A DNA stretch of 64,000 nt, from contig NZ_VRLV01000009.1 of the NCBI RefSeq assembly GCF_009760925.1, positions 310,001 to 374,000 of the forward strand. The letters run 5' to 3'. Positions within the stretch are counted from its first letter, which is position 1; each line of letters opens with the position of its first letter. Under the pieces are notes generated by a model. It made no database searches. It saw only the letters and a list, made by a program, of their open reading frames with translations, and was not told the origin of the DNA. Positions 16,796-25,045 of this stretch are shown in pieces. Origin of the DNA: Nonomuraea typhae. Its GTDB lineage: Bacteria > Actinomycetota > Actinomycetes > Streptosporangiales > Streptosporangiaceae. A program made the position numbers and the translations under genes.

Positions 16796-18016
16796 ATGCA
16801 GCTCAGGGGCAACGCGGATTTCGCCCGGTTCGCCGTGGCCAACGCCGTGACGCAGGCCGGCACCCAGGTCACGCTGGTGGCGTTGCCGCTGGCCGCGGTT
16901 CTCACGCTGAGCGCGGGTTCCTGGGAGCTCGGCCTGCTGACCGCGGCCGAGATGGCCGCCTTCCTGATCGTCGGGCTGCCCGCCGGCGTCTGGGTGGACC
17001 GGCTGCGCCGCCGCCCGATCCTCGTCTGGACTGACCTGGTCCGCGGCCTCGCGCTGCTGAGCGTCCCGGCCGCCGCCCTGCTCGGCGTGCTCACGCTGGT
17101 CCAGCTCTACCTCGTCGCGCTGGTCATCGGGTTCTGCACGGTCTTCTTCGACGTCGCCCACATGAGCTTCCTGCCGGCGGTCATCAGCAGGGATCGGCTC
17201 GAGCGCGGCAACAGTGTGATCGAGGTGACCAGCAGGGTGTCCATGCTGGCCGGGCCCGGGCTCGGCGGCGTGGCCGTCCAGTGGCTGACCGCGCCGTTCG
17301 CGCTGCTGGCCGACGCGGTCAGCTATCTGCTGTCCGGCGCGCTGCTGTCGCGGGTGCGCGCCCAGGAGCGGCCCGCGCCGAAGGGGGAGCGCCGCAGGCT
17401 GCGCCAGGAGGTGGCCGAGGGACTCGGGTACGTCGCGCGTGAGCCGGTGCTGCGGGTCATCGCCGTCCTCGGCGCGCTGGTCCAGCTGGGCAACGGGGTG
17501 CTCAACGTCGGGCAGCCGCTCTATCTGATCAAGGATCTCGGGGTGGGCGCGGGCGTCTACGGTCTCATCCTGTCGGTGGCGGCCGCCGGTGGGCTGCTGG
17601 GCGCCGTGATCACCCCCCGTGTGACCGCGAGGTTCGGGCCCGGGCGCGCGATGGCCGGCTCCTGCTTGGTCGTCATGGCGGCCTACCTGCCCGCGACCCT
17701 GGTCGCCGGCGGCTGGACGCTGGTGATCCTGCCCGTCTCCTACGCGGTCGCCGGGATGGCCGGTGTGGTGTTCGGCATCAACCAGCTCAGCTACCGCCAG
17801 CGGACCACGCCGGAGCATCTGCTCGGCCGGGTCAACGCGAGCATGCGCTTTCTCATGTGGAGCGCGTTGCCGATCGGCGGGCTTCTGGGCGGCGCGCTGG
17901 GGGAGTGGGCGGGCGCGCGACCGCTCTTTGTGATCGGGGTGCTGCTGGTGGCGATCGCCCATCTACCCGCCGTTATGACGCCCATTTGGAGGGTTACGAA
18001 AGTTCGATCTTTGTAA
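16796..18016 (+). CDS. MFS transporter, EntS-like (MFS_3)
   Basis: A 406-aa transporter with about 12 hydrophobic segments. Near the first cytosolic loop is GLPAGVWVDRLRRRPILVWTD, the MFS motif A equivalent of the EntS/MFS_3 subgroup, and later VGQPLYLIKDLGVGAGVYG and INQLSYRQRTTPEHLLGRVNA, which is the subgroup's C-terminal signature. Members export siderophores, macrolides or drugs. Substrate unknown. GAGG lies 9 nt before the ATG. It is not in an operon with the mel genes, which start 243 bp on. Confidence 0.85.
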   Translation: MQLRGNADFARFAVANAVTQAGTQVTLVALPLAAVLTLSAGSWELGLLTAAEMAAFLIVGLPAGVWVDRLRRRPILVWTDLVRGLALLSVPAAALLGVLTLVQLYLVALVIGFCTVFFDVAHMSFLPAVISRDRLERGNSVIEVTSRVSMLAGPGLGGVAVQWLTAPFALLADAVSYLLSGALLSRVRAQERPAPKGERRRLRQEVAEGLGYVAREPVLRVIAVLGALVQLGNGVLNVGQPLYLIKDLGVGAGVYGLILSVAAAGGLLGAVITPRVTARFGPGRAMAGSCLVVMAAYLPATLVAGGWTLVILPVSYAVAGMAGVVFGINQLSYRQRTTPEHLLGRVNASMRFLMWSALPIGGLLGGALGEWAGARPLFVIGVLLVAIAHLPAVMTPIWRVTKVRSL

Positions 18017-18019
18017 TGT

Positions 18020-18054
18020 AAAGATCACTCTTCCCGCACATTGTCGTGATCTTT
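18020..18054. promoter_or_regulatory. Inverted repeat downstream of the MFS gene
   Basis: AAAGATCAC (18020-18028) and GTGATCTTT (18046-18054) are perfect 9-bp arms with a 17-nt loop. A third GATCTTT lies at 18006-18012, inside the end of the MFS gene. No T-run follows, so an operator is as likely as a terminator. The remaining spacer to melC1 (18055-18259) is less GC-rich than its surroundings, as expected of a promoter region. Confidence 0.4.
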
Positions 18055-18259
18055 GTGGCTATTGCCACATATGGCGCCTCTAGAAAGAGATGGATCTTGC
18101 TACATAACGTCGTTCCCGGCGTGCGCGACGCACGGGCGGCCCACAAGAGGGGCACGGTCTCATGGGGGGACCTAGGGCCGCACTCGGATCGGGGGCGATA
18201 CCGGACTACCCACCCCTGATGCTGAGCCCTGCCCAAATGCGGGAAAGGGAAATGGTTCG

Positions 18260-18658
18260 GTGACGAACGGACCCACCTCGAAGGAAACCCAGGGCCACGG
18301 CGTGGCCCGCAGGAAGTTCTTACAAGGAACCGCAGTCGGCGTAGTCGCCGTAGGCATCGGAGGACTGGGCGTCGCCAGGGCGACCGGCGCCGCGGCAGCC
18401 CCGGCGCCCATCTCGGAAGAGATCTACAAAGGCCACAAGATCGAGGTCGTGGCCGACTTCGCGAAGAAGGACAGCCACCACGGCCTCGACAGGAAAGCTC
18501 TGATCGACGGGGTCGAACTGCACGTCATGGTCCTGGACGACGGCCAGTTCATCACCGCCCAGTCGCACTACAACCCGCAGCCCACCCTGCAGCTCGCCGC
18601 CCGCGCCGCGGTCGACAACATCGGGCAGGACGGCAAGCTGCACCCGTGGAGGCGGTGA
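18260..18658 (+). CDS. melC1: Tyrosinase cofactor (apotyrosinase-activating chaperone) MelC1
   Basis: A 132-aa protein with a twin-arginine signal: residues 17-23 read RRKFLQG, followed by a hydrophobic stretch rich in Val/Gly/Ala. The mature part has DGVELHVMVLDDGQFITAQSHY. MelC1 binds apo-MelC2, delivers copper and carries the enzyme through the Tat pathway, since MelC2 has no signal of its own. GTG start preceded by GGGAAAGGGA. The gene is followed after 2 bp by melC2, so the pair is coupled. Confidence 0.93.
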   Translation: MTNGPTSKETQGHGVARRKFLQGTAVGVVAVGIGGLGVARATGAAAAPAPISEEIYKGHKIEVVADFAKKDSHHGLDRKALIDGVELHVMVLDDGQFITAQSHYNPQPTLQLAARAAVDNIGQDGKLHPWRR

Positions 18659-18660
18659 CC

Positions 18661-19494
18661 ATGGGCGTGCGCAAGAACATCACCAGCCTGACCGCCGACG
18701 AGCGCAAGCGCTTCACCGAGGCCGTGGTGACCCTGAAGAACGGGGGCACCGACCGCTACGAGCCGTTCGTGAAGACGCACGTCGACTTCTTCGGGCGCGA
18801 CCCGTCCACCGGCATCAACTGGGCCCACCAGGCGCCCACGTTCCTGCCCTGGCACCGGCGCTACCTGCTGGAGTTCGAACGGTCGCTGCAGTCCATCGAC
18901 CCCACCGTCAGCCTGCCGTACTGGGACTGGACCGCGGCCCGATCGACCAGCGCCTTCCCGTGGACCGACGACTTCCTCGGCCGCTACACGGCGGCCGGCC
19001 CGGTCACCTCTGGACCGTTCCGCAGAGGCGTCTGGAACGTGGACCCGAACAACGACCAGTCCGGGCTCACCTACATCCGCCGGGCCCTGGGCGGCGACAA
19101 CGGCATCGTCACGCTGCCGACCGCCGCCCAGGTCACCACGGTGCAGGCCGTCACCCCGTACGACACGGCCTACGGCACCACCTCCACCGGCTACCGCAAC
19201 CAGTCGGAGGGCTTCCGCGGCCCCAACCTGCACAACCGGGTGCACAACTGGGTCGGCGGGACCATGCCGACGACGTCCTCGACGAACGACCCGGTGTTCT
19301 GGCTGCACCACTGTTTCGTCGACAAGCTGTGGGCGGACTGGCAGAGCGCCCACCCCGGCATCGACCACTACCAGCCGACCGGCGCCGGCGGCTCCACGGT
19401 GGTGGACCTGAACGAGCGGATGCGTCCGTGGAACGACGCGGACTCCACTCCGGCCTCGCTGCTGGACTGGACGAAGTGGTACACCTACCAGTGA
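18661..19494 (+). CDS. melC2: Tyrosinase
   Basis: A 277-aa type-3 copper oxidase converting monophenols to o-diphenols and o-quinones, the first step of melanin synthesis. Copper A ligands are H40, H56 (WAHQAP) and H65 (PWHRR). Copper B ligands are H191 and H195 (HNRVH) and the His pair at 216-217 (FWLHHCFVD). PYWDW after copper A is also conserved. There is no signal peptide; export relies on MelC1. I chose ATG 18661 because GGAGG of the upstream gene's last codons lies 8 nt before it; a GTG at 18646 is less likely. It converges on cofC with a 4-bp gap. Confidence 0.95.
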   Translation: MGVRKNITSLTADERKRFTEAVVTLKNGGTDRYEPFVKTHVDFFGRDPSTGINWAHQAPTFLPWHRRYLLEFERSLQSIDPTVSLPYWDWTAARSTSAFPWTDDFLGRYTAAGPVTSGPFRRGVWNVDPNNDQSGLTYIRRALGGDNGIVTLPTAAQVTTVQAVTPYDTAYGTTSTGYRNQSEGFRGPNLHNRVHNWVGGTMPTTSSTNDPVFWLHHCFVDKLWADWQSAHPGIDHYQPTGAGGSTVVDLNERMRPWNDADSTPASLLDWTKWYTYQ

Positions 19495-19498
19495 TCGG

Positions 19499-20164
19499 CT
19501 AACCGGGCCCGGCCTCTCCATCGCGGGAGGCCGGGCTCAGCCGCAGGTCGGCGACGACGGCGGCGGTGTGGCGGCCCAGGCCGAGCGCGACGGCGGCACG
19601 GAGGTCGCCGGGGGTGTCCACGTCCCTGCGGACCGAGTCGATCCCGGCCAGATCGAGCTCCTTCGCGCCCCCGGCCAGGTGCTTGGCCCGTGACTCGCCG
19701 CCGAAGCGCGGGGTGAACGGGACGCCGGGCCGTACGCCGTAGAAGGTCGTGCCGACGTCGAGCGCGTCGGGGACGAACGCCTGGTCGTGCTCGGCCGCCG
19801 CCGTCAGGACCGCCGCCAGCTCCGCCGGGCGCAGCGTCGGCAGGTCCGCCTGCAGCGCGCCGACGGGCGCGTCCGGCGCCAGCCGTACGGCATGGGCCGC
19901 GCCCGTGCGCAGGGCGGTGTTGAGCCCGCGGTCGGGGTCGTGCACCACGTCGGCGCCCAGGGCGGCGAGCGGGCCGGCGGCGGCGGGATCCGCCGTGACC
20001 ACGATGACCCGCGCCACGAGCGGGCAGGAGAGCGCCGCGGAGACGGTGTCGCAGGCGACCGCCACCGCCAGGCGGGTGCGGTGCGGCCCCGTGGCGGCGG
20101 CCAGCCGGGTCTTCGCCGCGACCAGCGTCTTCACCGGGATGACCAGTGACCAGCGGATGCTCAT
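19499..20164 (-). CDS. cofC: 2-phospho-L-lactate (or phosphoenolpyruvate) guanylyltransferase CofC/FbiD
   Basis: A 221-aa nucleotidyltransferase of F420 synthesis. The N-terminal nucleotide-binding signature is SLVIPVKTLVAAKTRL, the usual VIPVK...AKSRL form. The acidic ALQADLPTLRPAEL metal-site motif and the late RFGGESRAKHLAGGA follow. In mycobacteria, FbiD uses phosphoenolpyruvate; in archaea, CofC uses 2-phospholactate, and substrate cannot be told here. I chose ATG 20164, as the frame upstream runs into the plsC promoter. Its neighbourhood with gpsA and ddl matches mycobacterial fbiD. Implies that the organism makes coenzyme F420. Confidence 0.9.
   Translation of the reverse strand: MSIRWSLVIPVKTLVAAKTRLAAATGPHRTRLAVAVACDTVSAALSCPLVARVIVVTADPAAAGPLAALGADVVHDPDRGLNTALRTGAAHAVRLAPDAPVGALQADLPTLRPAELAAVLTAAAEHDQAFVPDALDVGTTFYGVRPGVPFTPRFGGESRAKHLAGGAKELDLAGIDSVRRDVDTPGDLRAAVALGLGRHTAAVVADLRLSPASRDGEAGPG
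19507..19536. terminator. Hairpin at the melC2/cofC convergence
   Basis: GCCCGGCCTC (19507-19516) pairs perfectly with GAGGCCGGGC (19527-19536) with a 10-nt loop. It lies 12 nt after melC2 inside the last codons of cofC. There is no T-run, so termination is plausible but unproven. Confidence 0.35.
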
Positions 20165-20243
20165 AGGCTTAAGTCTCGTGCCTCGACATCCCGCGCGGCC
20201 AACCGGGAGACTTGAGGCGCATTCGTATCCGTTGGAGGAGACC

Positions 20244-20954
20244 ATGAGCCGCCCCGTGCGACCATCGCGTTTCTGGGAAACCCTGGCGGTGGTGATCGTG
20301 AAACCACTGTCGTGGCTCCTGGTCAAGAAGGACTGGCGGCACGGCGAGCGCCTTCCGCGCAAGGGCGGCGTGATCATCGCGGTCAACCACCTGTCGTGGA
20401 CCGACCCGGTGCTGATCTCGCACTTCCTGTTCAACCACGGGCGCTGGCCGGTCATCCTGGCCAAGGCGGCGTTGTTCAGGGTGCCCGGGCTCGGCGCGGC
20501 CGTGCGCGGGCTGCTGGCCATCCCCGTCTACCGCGGCAGCAGCGAGGCGGCCAGGTCGCTGAGCGACGGCGCGCAGCGGCTGCACGACGGCGCGGCCGTG
20601 CTCTTCTACCCGGAGGGCACCTGCACGCGCGACCCCGGCCTGTGGCCGATGACCGGCAAGACCGGCGCGGCCCGGCTGGCTCTGGAGAGCGGCGCGCCGG
20701 TCATCCCCGTGGCGCACTGGGGGGCGCAGGAGCTGCTGCCCTACGGGGAGAAGTGGCCGCGGCTGTTCCCGCGCAAGACCTTCCGGGTCTCGGTGGGACC
20801 GCCGGTGGACCTCACGAAGTACGCGGGCAAGCCCATGCACGCCGACGTGCTGCGCGACGCCACGGCCGACATCATGGCGGCCATCACTGTGCAGCTGGCC
20901 GAGCTGCGCGGCGAGAAGGCGCCCGAGACCCCCTACGACCCCGCCGGGCGGTGA
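20244..20954 (+). CDS. plsC: 1-acyl-sn-glycerol-3-phosphate acyltransferase (PlsC family)
   Basis: A 236-aa membrane-associated acyltransferase that adds the second acyl chain to lysophosphatidate. The catalytic HX4D motif is NHLSWTD (about residues 46-52), and the substrate-binding motif is FYPEGT (about 121-126). The N-terminal VVIVKPLSWLLV is weakly hydrophobic. GGAGGAG precedes ATG 20244. gpsA, which supplies the glycerol-3-phosphate backbone, begins 4 bp after the stop, so the two are coupled in a phospholipid-precursor operon. Confidence 0.9.
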   Translation: MSRPVRPSRFWETLAVVIVKPLSWLLVKKDWRHGERLPRKGGVIIAVNHLSWTDPVLISHFLFNHGRWPVILAKAALFRVPGLGAAVRGLLAIPVYRGSSEAARSLSDGAQRLHDGAAVLFYPEGTCTRDPGLWPMTGKTGAARLALESGAPVIPVAHWGAQELLPYGEKWPRLFPRKTFRVSVGPPVDLTKYAGKPMHADVLRDATADIMAAITVQLAELRGEKAPETPYDPAGR

Positions 20955-20958
20955 ACGC

Positions 20959-21969
20959 ATGACCAAGACCGCGGTGTTCGGCACGGGATCGTGGGGGACC
21001 ACGTTCGCCATGATCCTGGCCGAGGCGGGCAACGAGACCGTGCTGTGGGGGCGCCGCCCCGAGCTGGTCGAGACGATCAACGCCACCGGCGAGAACCCCG
21101 ACTACCTGCCCGGCATCCGGCTGCCCGAGCGGCTGCGGGCCACCGCCTCGGCCGAGGAGGCGCTGGCCGGGGCCGACTTCGTGGTGCTGGCCGTACCGTC
21201 GCAGACGCTGCGCGGGAGCCTGGCCGGCTGGCGCGAGCACATCCCGGGCGACGCGGTGCTGGTCAGCCTCATGAAGGGGGTCGAACTCGGCACGACCAAG
21301 CGGATGAGCGAGGTGATCCGCGAGGTCGCCGGGGTGCCCGAGGAGCGGGTGGCCGTCGTCTCCGGTCCCAACCTGGCCAAGGAGATCGCCCAGCGCCAGC
21401 CCGCCGCCACGGTCGTGGCCTGCACCGACGAGGCGGTCGCCAAGCGGCTTCAGGAAGCCTGCCACCTGCCGCCGTGGTTCCGCCCCTACACCAACCTCGA
21501 CGTGGTCGGCGTCGAGCTGGGCGGCGCGGTCAAGAACGTCATCGCGCTGGCCGTCGGTGTCGCCGTGGGCATGGGCATGGGCGACAACGTGGCCGCCATG
21601 ATGATCACCCGCGGGCTGGCCGAGATCTCCCGCCTGGGCGCGGCCCTCGGCGCCGACCCCCACACCTTCTCCGGCCTGGCCGGGATGGGCGACCTGGTGG
21701 CCACGTGCACCTCGCCGCTGTCGCGCAACCGCACCTTCGGCGAGAACCTCGGCCGCGGCATGACGCTCGAGGAGGTCGTGGCCGCGACGCGCCAGACCGC
21801 GGAAGGCGTCAAGTCGTGCGAGTCGGTGCTGGAGCTGGCCCGCAAGCACGACGTGGAGATGCCGATCACCGAGGTCGTCGTGGGGGTCGTGCACGACGGC
21901 ATGTCTCCGCGCGAGGCGGGGATGTTGCTGATGTCGCGTTCCCCCAAACCCGAGCGTTACGGCGTCTGA
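20959..21969 (+). CDS. gpsA: Glycerol-3-phosphate dehydrogenase [NAD(P)+]
   Basis: A 336-aa cytosolic enzyme reducing dihydroxyacetone phosphate to sn-glycerol-3-phosphate for lipids. The Rossmann loop is FGTGSWGT (residues 7-14). GAVKNVIALAVG carries the catalytic lysine, and GLAGMGDLVATCTS and SRNRTFGENLG are the family's C-terminal motifs. Standard length. ATG 20959 is 4 bp after plsC and ddl follows 28 bp later, so plsC-gpsA-ddl form an envelope-precursor operon. Confidence 0.96.
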   Translation: MTKTAVFGTGSWGTTFAMILAEAGNETVLWGRRPELVETINATGENPDYLPGIRLPERLRATASAEEALAGADFVVLAVPSQTLRGSLAGWREHIPGDAVLVSLMKGVELGTTKRMSEVIREVAGVPEERVAVVSGPNLAKEIAQRQPAATVVACTDEAVAKRLQEACHLPPWFRPYTNLDVVGVELGGAVKNVIALAVGVAVGMGMGDNVAAMMITRGLAEISRLGAALGADPHTFSGLAGMGDLVATCTSPLSRNRTFGENLGRGMTLEEVVAATRQTAEGVKSCESVLELARKHDVEMPITEVVVGVVHDGMSPREAGMLLMSRSPKPERYGV

Positions 21970-21997
21970 CCGGCTGTCTCCGGTAGATTCGGACACC

Positions 21998-23092
21998 ATG
22001 AGCAAGCCACGCGTCGCCGTCGTGTTCGGGGGTCGTAATTCGGAGCACGCCGTCTCCCTCATGGGAGCGGGCAGTGTTCTGGACGCGATCGACAAAGACA
22101 AGTACGAGGTGGTCCCGATCGGGATCGCGCAGGACGGCAGGTGGGTGCTCGCCGCGGGGGACCAGCGCTTCGCCATCGAGGACGGCGAACTGCCCGTGGT
22201 CGACACCTCCGGCGCCGCGCTGGCGCTGCCCGCGGACGGCGGTTCGCTGGTGGCCTACGACCCGGGCGCGATCCCGGTCGAGCTGGGCGCGGTGGACGTG
22301 GTCTTCCCGGTCATGCACGGCCCGTTCGCCGAGGACGGCACGATCCAGGGGCTGCTGGAGATGGCCGGCGTCCGCTACGTCGGCTCCGGTGTGCTGGCCA
22401 GCGCGGTCGGCATGGACAAGGCGTACATGAAGACGGTCATGGCCGCCGCGGGGCTGCCCGTCGGGCGGTATGTCGTGGTGCGCGACCGCGACTGGCGGCT
22501 CGAACGCGAGCGCGTGCTCAAGGAGGCCGAGGAGCTCGGCTATCCGGTCTTCGTCAAGCCGGCCCGCGCCGGCTCCTCCCAGGGCATCTCCAAGGCGAGC
22601 AGCCGCGCCGAGCTGGAGGCGGCGGTCGAGGCCGCCCGCGCCCACGACCCGAAGGTGCTCGTCGAGGCGGCCATCGCCGGCCGGGAGATCGAGTGCGCGG
22701 TGCTGGAGTCGCTGGGCGACGAGCCGCCCGCGGCCTCGATGCCCGGCGAGGTGCAGGTCGAGGGCGGCCAGGAGTTCTTCGACTTCGAGGCCAAGTACTA
22801 CGCGGACCAGATGTCGCTGACCGTGCCCGCCGACATTCCCCAGGACGTCGCCGAGGAACTACGCGGGCTGGCCGTGCGCGCCTTCGAGACGCTGGAGTGC
22901 GAGGGGCTGTCCCGGGTCGACTTCTTCTACACCCCCGAGGGCAAGCTGATCTTCAACGAGATCAACACCATGCCCGGCTTCACCTCGCTGTCGGTCGCGC
23001 CGCAGCTCTGGGCGGCCTCGGGCCTCGACTACCCGGCCCTGGTCGAGCGGCTCGTGCAGCTGGCGCTGCGCCGCTCACCCGGCCTTCGCTGA
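21998..23092 (+). CDS. ddl: D-alanine--D-alanine ligase
   Basis: A 364-aa ATP-grasp enzyme making D-Ala-D-Ala for peptidoglycan. The N-terminal VVFGGRNSEHAVSLMGA, central PVMHGPFAEDGTIQG, YVGSGVLASAVGMDK and VFVKPARAGSSQGI, and C-terminal SRVDFFYT and NEINTMPGFT all match. Length is in the usual 345-375 range for actinobacteria. Nothing in the motifs suggests a D-Ala-D-Lac (vancomycin resistance) enzyme. The end overlaps the convergent DUF3515 lipoprotein gene by 18 bp. Confidence 0.96.
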   Translation: MSKPRVAVVFGGRNSEHAVSLMGAGSVLDAIDKDKYEVVPIGIAQDGRWVLAAGDQRFAIEDGELPVVDTSGAALALPADGGSLVAYDPGAIPVELGAVDVVFPVMHGPFAEDGTIQGLLEMAGVRYVGSGVLASAVGMDKAYMKTVMAAAGLPVGRYVVVRDRDWRLERERVLKEAEELGYPVFVKPARAGSSQGISKASSRAELEAAVEAARAHDPKVLVEAAIAGREIECAVLESLGDEPPAASMPGEVQVEGGQEFFDFEAKYYADQMSLTVPADIPQDVAEELRGLAVRAFETLECEGLSRVDFFYTPEGKLIFNEINTMPGFTSLSVAPQLWAASGLDYPALVERLVQLALRRSPGLR

Positions 23093-23509
23093 GGTGACCT
23101 TGCCGATCGGCCCCGACAGCTCCGCCAGGACCTCGGCGGCGTTGTGCCCGGCGGCGATCGTCACCTCGACGTAGACCACGTCGGAGACCGCGGTGAACAA
23201 CGTGGAGCGGTCGGGGTCGGCGAACCAGCCGACCCCGTTGATCTCCTGCAACCGGTCGGTCGGCGCCATGCGGACGGGCCGGCCGACGCCGCAGCGCAAC
23301 GCCATCATGCCGGCGCCCCAGACGGCGACATAAGGCGACTCGGGGCTCGACGTGGTCCGCTTCACTCCGTCCAGGGTCTGCGGCAGCAGCGGGGCGAGCT
23401 TCGTGCACGCCTCCGCCGCCGCGCCCTGGGGCGCGGGTGGTTCCACTTGTACGGCGCCGCCGCATCCGGCGAGAGCGAGCAGGACGAGGAGGACGGCGGC
23501 GGCACGCAT
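23075..23509 (-). CDS. DUF3515 family lipoprotein
   Basis: A 144-aa predicted lipoprotein. The signal is AAAVLLVLLALAGC, with a lipobox LAGC whose Cys is residue 16. The mature part has CTKLAPLLPQTLDGVKR and VWGAGMMALRCGVGRP, typical of DUF3515 proteins. Function is unknown; they sit beside ddl/thiL in actinobacteria, and an envelope role is inferred from this. I chose ATG 23509; an upstream TTG-type start would bury the signal peptide. Its 3' end is 18 bp inside ddl. Confidence 0.85.
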   Translation of the reverse strand: MRAAAVLLVLLALAGCGGAVQVEPPAPQGAAAEACTKLAPLLPQTLDGVKRTTSSPESPYVAVWGAGMMALRCGVGRPVRMAPTDRLQEINGVGWFADPDRSTLFTAVSDVVYVEVTIAAGHNAAEVLAELSGPIGKVTSAKAG

Positions 23510-23523
23510 GACCAAGGTCTCTC

Positions 23524-23757
23524 TCAGATGTGGACGATCGGGCACGTGAGCGTACGCGTGATCCCCTCCACGGCCTGAATCTGGGCCACCACGAGCTTGC
23601 CGAGCTCATCGACGTTGCGCGCCTCCGCACGCACGATCACGTCGTAGGGACCGGTCACGTCCTCGGCCTGCGTGACACCGGGGATTCCGGAGATCTCGCG
23701 GGCCACGGTCGCGGCCTTGCCCACTTCGGTCTGAATAAGGATGTAGGCCTGCACCAT
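23524..23757 (-). CDS. Stand-alone Lrp/AsnC ligand-binding (RAM) domain protein
   Basis: A 77-aa protein consisting only of the Lrp/AsnC effector domain: VQAYILIQTEVGKAATVARE, ISGIPGVTQAEDVTGPYDVI and a terminal TRTLTCPIVHI. There is no helix-turn-helix. Single-domain members form oligomers and are thought to bind amino acids or modulate full-length Lrp proteins; the target here is unknown. ATG 23757. It precedes the DUF3515 gene in the same direction by 14 bp, so both probably share a transcript. Confidence 0.85.
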   Translation of the reverse strand: MVQAYILIQTEVGKAATVAREISGIPGVTQAEDVTGPYDVIVRAEARNVDELGKLVVAQIQAVEGITRTLTCPIVHI

Positions 23758-23955
23758 GACGTCCTCCCGGGCGAATTGGATCAGCGCCGAAGGGCCACCG
23801 TACCGTTTCCCGGCCGGTGTGCGGGAGTGTGGCCGGTCGCCCGGGTTCGCACCTGCGTGACCCGGCGTGTCCTGCGTGTGATTCAGCATACGTATGCCGT
23901 GCGCAGGCACCCTGGCGGGGGGCTCGGGCGGCTTTCCGCATACGTTAGTTCTCAC

Positions 23956-23970
23956 AGGAGGTGCACCATC
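23956..23970 (+). promoter_or_regulatory. Ribosome-binding site placing thiL start at ATC
   Basis: AGGAGGTG (23956-23963) is a near-perfect Shine-Dalgarno. The in-frame codon at the proper distance is ATC (23968-23970). No ATG, GTG or TTG occurs in frame at a usable distance: the nearest candidates are GTG 23998, inside the conserved N-terminus, and GTG 23898, 70 bp upstream with no matching site. Confidence 0.65.
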
Positions 23971-24918
23971 AACGTCGGAAATTTCGGAGAGTTCGGGGTG
24001 ATATCCCGGATCTCCCGGCGGCTGCCGCAGGGGGCGGGCGTGCTGCTCGGCCCCGGGGACGACGCCGCCGTGGTGGCCGCCCCCGACGGCCGGGTCGTCG
24101 TCTCCACGGACCTCCTGGTGGAGGGCAACCACTTCCGCCGCGACTGGTCCACGCCCTACGACGTCGGCCGCAAGGCCGCCGCCCAGAACCTCGCCGACGT
24201 CGCCGCCATGGGCGCCCGGCCGACCTCCCTGGTCGTGGGCCTGTCCATGCCGGCCGACCTGCCCGTGGACTGGGTGGACGGCCTGGCGGACGGCCTGCGT
24301 GAGGAGTGCGCGCTGGTCGGGGCCTCGGTCGTCGGCGGCGACCTGGCGCGGGCGGACCTCGTGGTCATCGGGGTCACCGCGCTGGGGGACCTGGCCGGTT
24401 CGCCGCCGGTGACCCGATCCGGCGCCCGTCCCGGGCAGGTGGTCGCCGTGGCCGGGCGGCTCGGCTACTCCGCCGCCGGGCTGGCTCTGCTCGGGTCGGG
24501 AGGGAAGGCGCCGGAGTCCGGGCCGCTGGCGGCCGCGGTGGAAGGACATCGCCGGCCGCGCCCGCCGTACGCGCAGGGGCCCGAGGCGGCGCGGCTCGGC
24601 GCCGTGGCGATGCTGGACGTCAGCGACGGGCTCCTGCAGGACCTCGGGCACATCGCGGGGGCCAGCGGGGTGCGGGTGATCCTGGACCCGGACGCCTTCG
24701 AGGTGGCCGAGCCGGTGCTGGCCGCGGCCGAGGAACTCGGGGCCGACCCGCTCGACTGGGTGCTGGGCGGGGGTGAGGACCACGCCCTGGTCGCGGTCTT
24801 CCCTTCAGCGGTACGGCTGCCGCCGGAGTGGCGGATCGTGGGCCGGATCGAGACGGGGGAGGGCGTTCTGGTTACAGGGCGTGACGAGGGGCCGCGTGGG
24901 TGGGACCACTTCCAGTGA
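23968..24918 (+). CDS. thiL: Thiamine-monophosphate kinase
   Basis: A 316-aa kinase of the PurM/ThiL fold making thiamine diphosphate from the monophosphate with ATP. The opening NVGNFGEFGVISRI corresponds to the conserved GEF start of ThiL. LGPGDDAAVV is the ATP/Mg loop, followed by STDLLVEGNHF, KAAAQNLADVAAMGA, LDVSDGLLQDL and GGGEDHAL. The start is unusual: an excellent Shine-Dalgarno points to ATC rather than ATG. Either ATC is used (as rare AUC/AUU starts are in other bacteria), or the base differs by mutation or sequencing error. ThiL and ThiD (27132) lie in the same neighbourhood on the same strand. Confidence 0.9.
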   Translation: MNVGNFGEFGVISRISRRLPQGAGVLLGPGDDAAVVAAPDGRVVVSTDLLVEGNHFRRDWSTPYDVGRKAAAQNLADVAAMGARPTSLVVGLSMPADLPVDWVDGLADGLREECALVGASVVGGDLARADLVVIGVTALGDLAGSPPVTRSGARPGQVVAVAGRLGYSAAGLALLGSGGKAPESGPLAAAVEGHRRPRPPYAQGPEAARLGAVAMLDVSDGLLQDLGHIAGASGVRVILDPDAFEVAEPVLAAAEELGADPLDWVLGGGEDHALVAVFPSAVRLPPEWRIVGRIETGEGVLVTGRDEGPRGWDHFQ

Positions 24919-25045
24919 CGACTTGTCCCGATTTATGTAAAATTTTCAGGGATTACAGCGTGACTGCCGGGAAAGCTGTGACAAAGGCGTAGTAAAGGTG
25001 TTATGAAGATTGGCGGCCTCTGTAACCGGCAGAAAGGGCAGCCAG

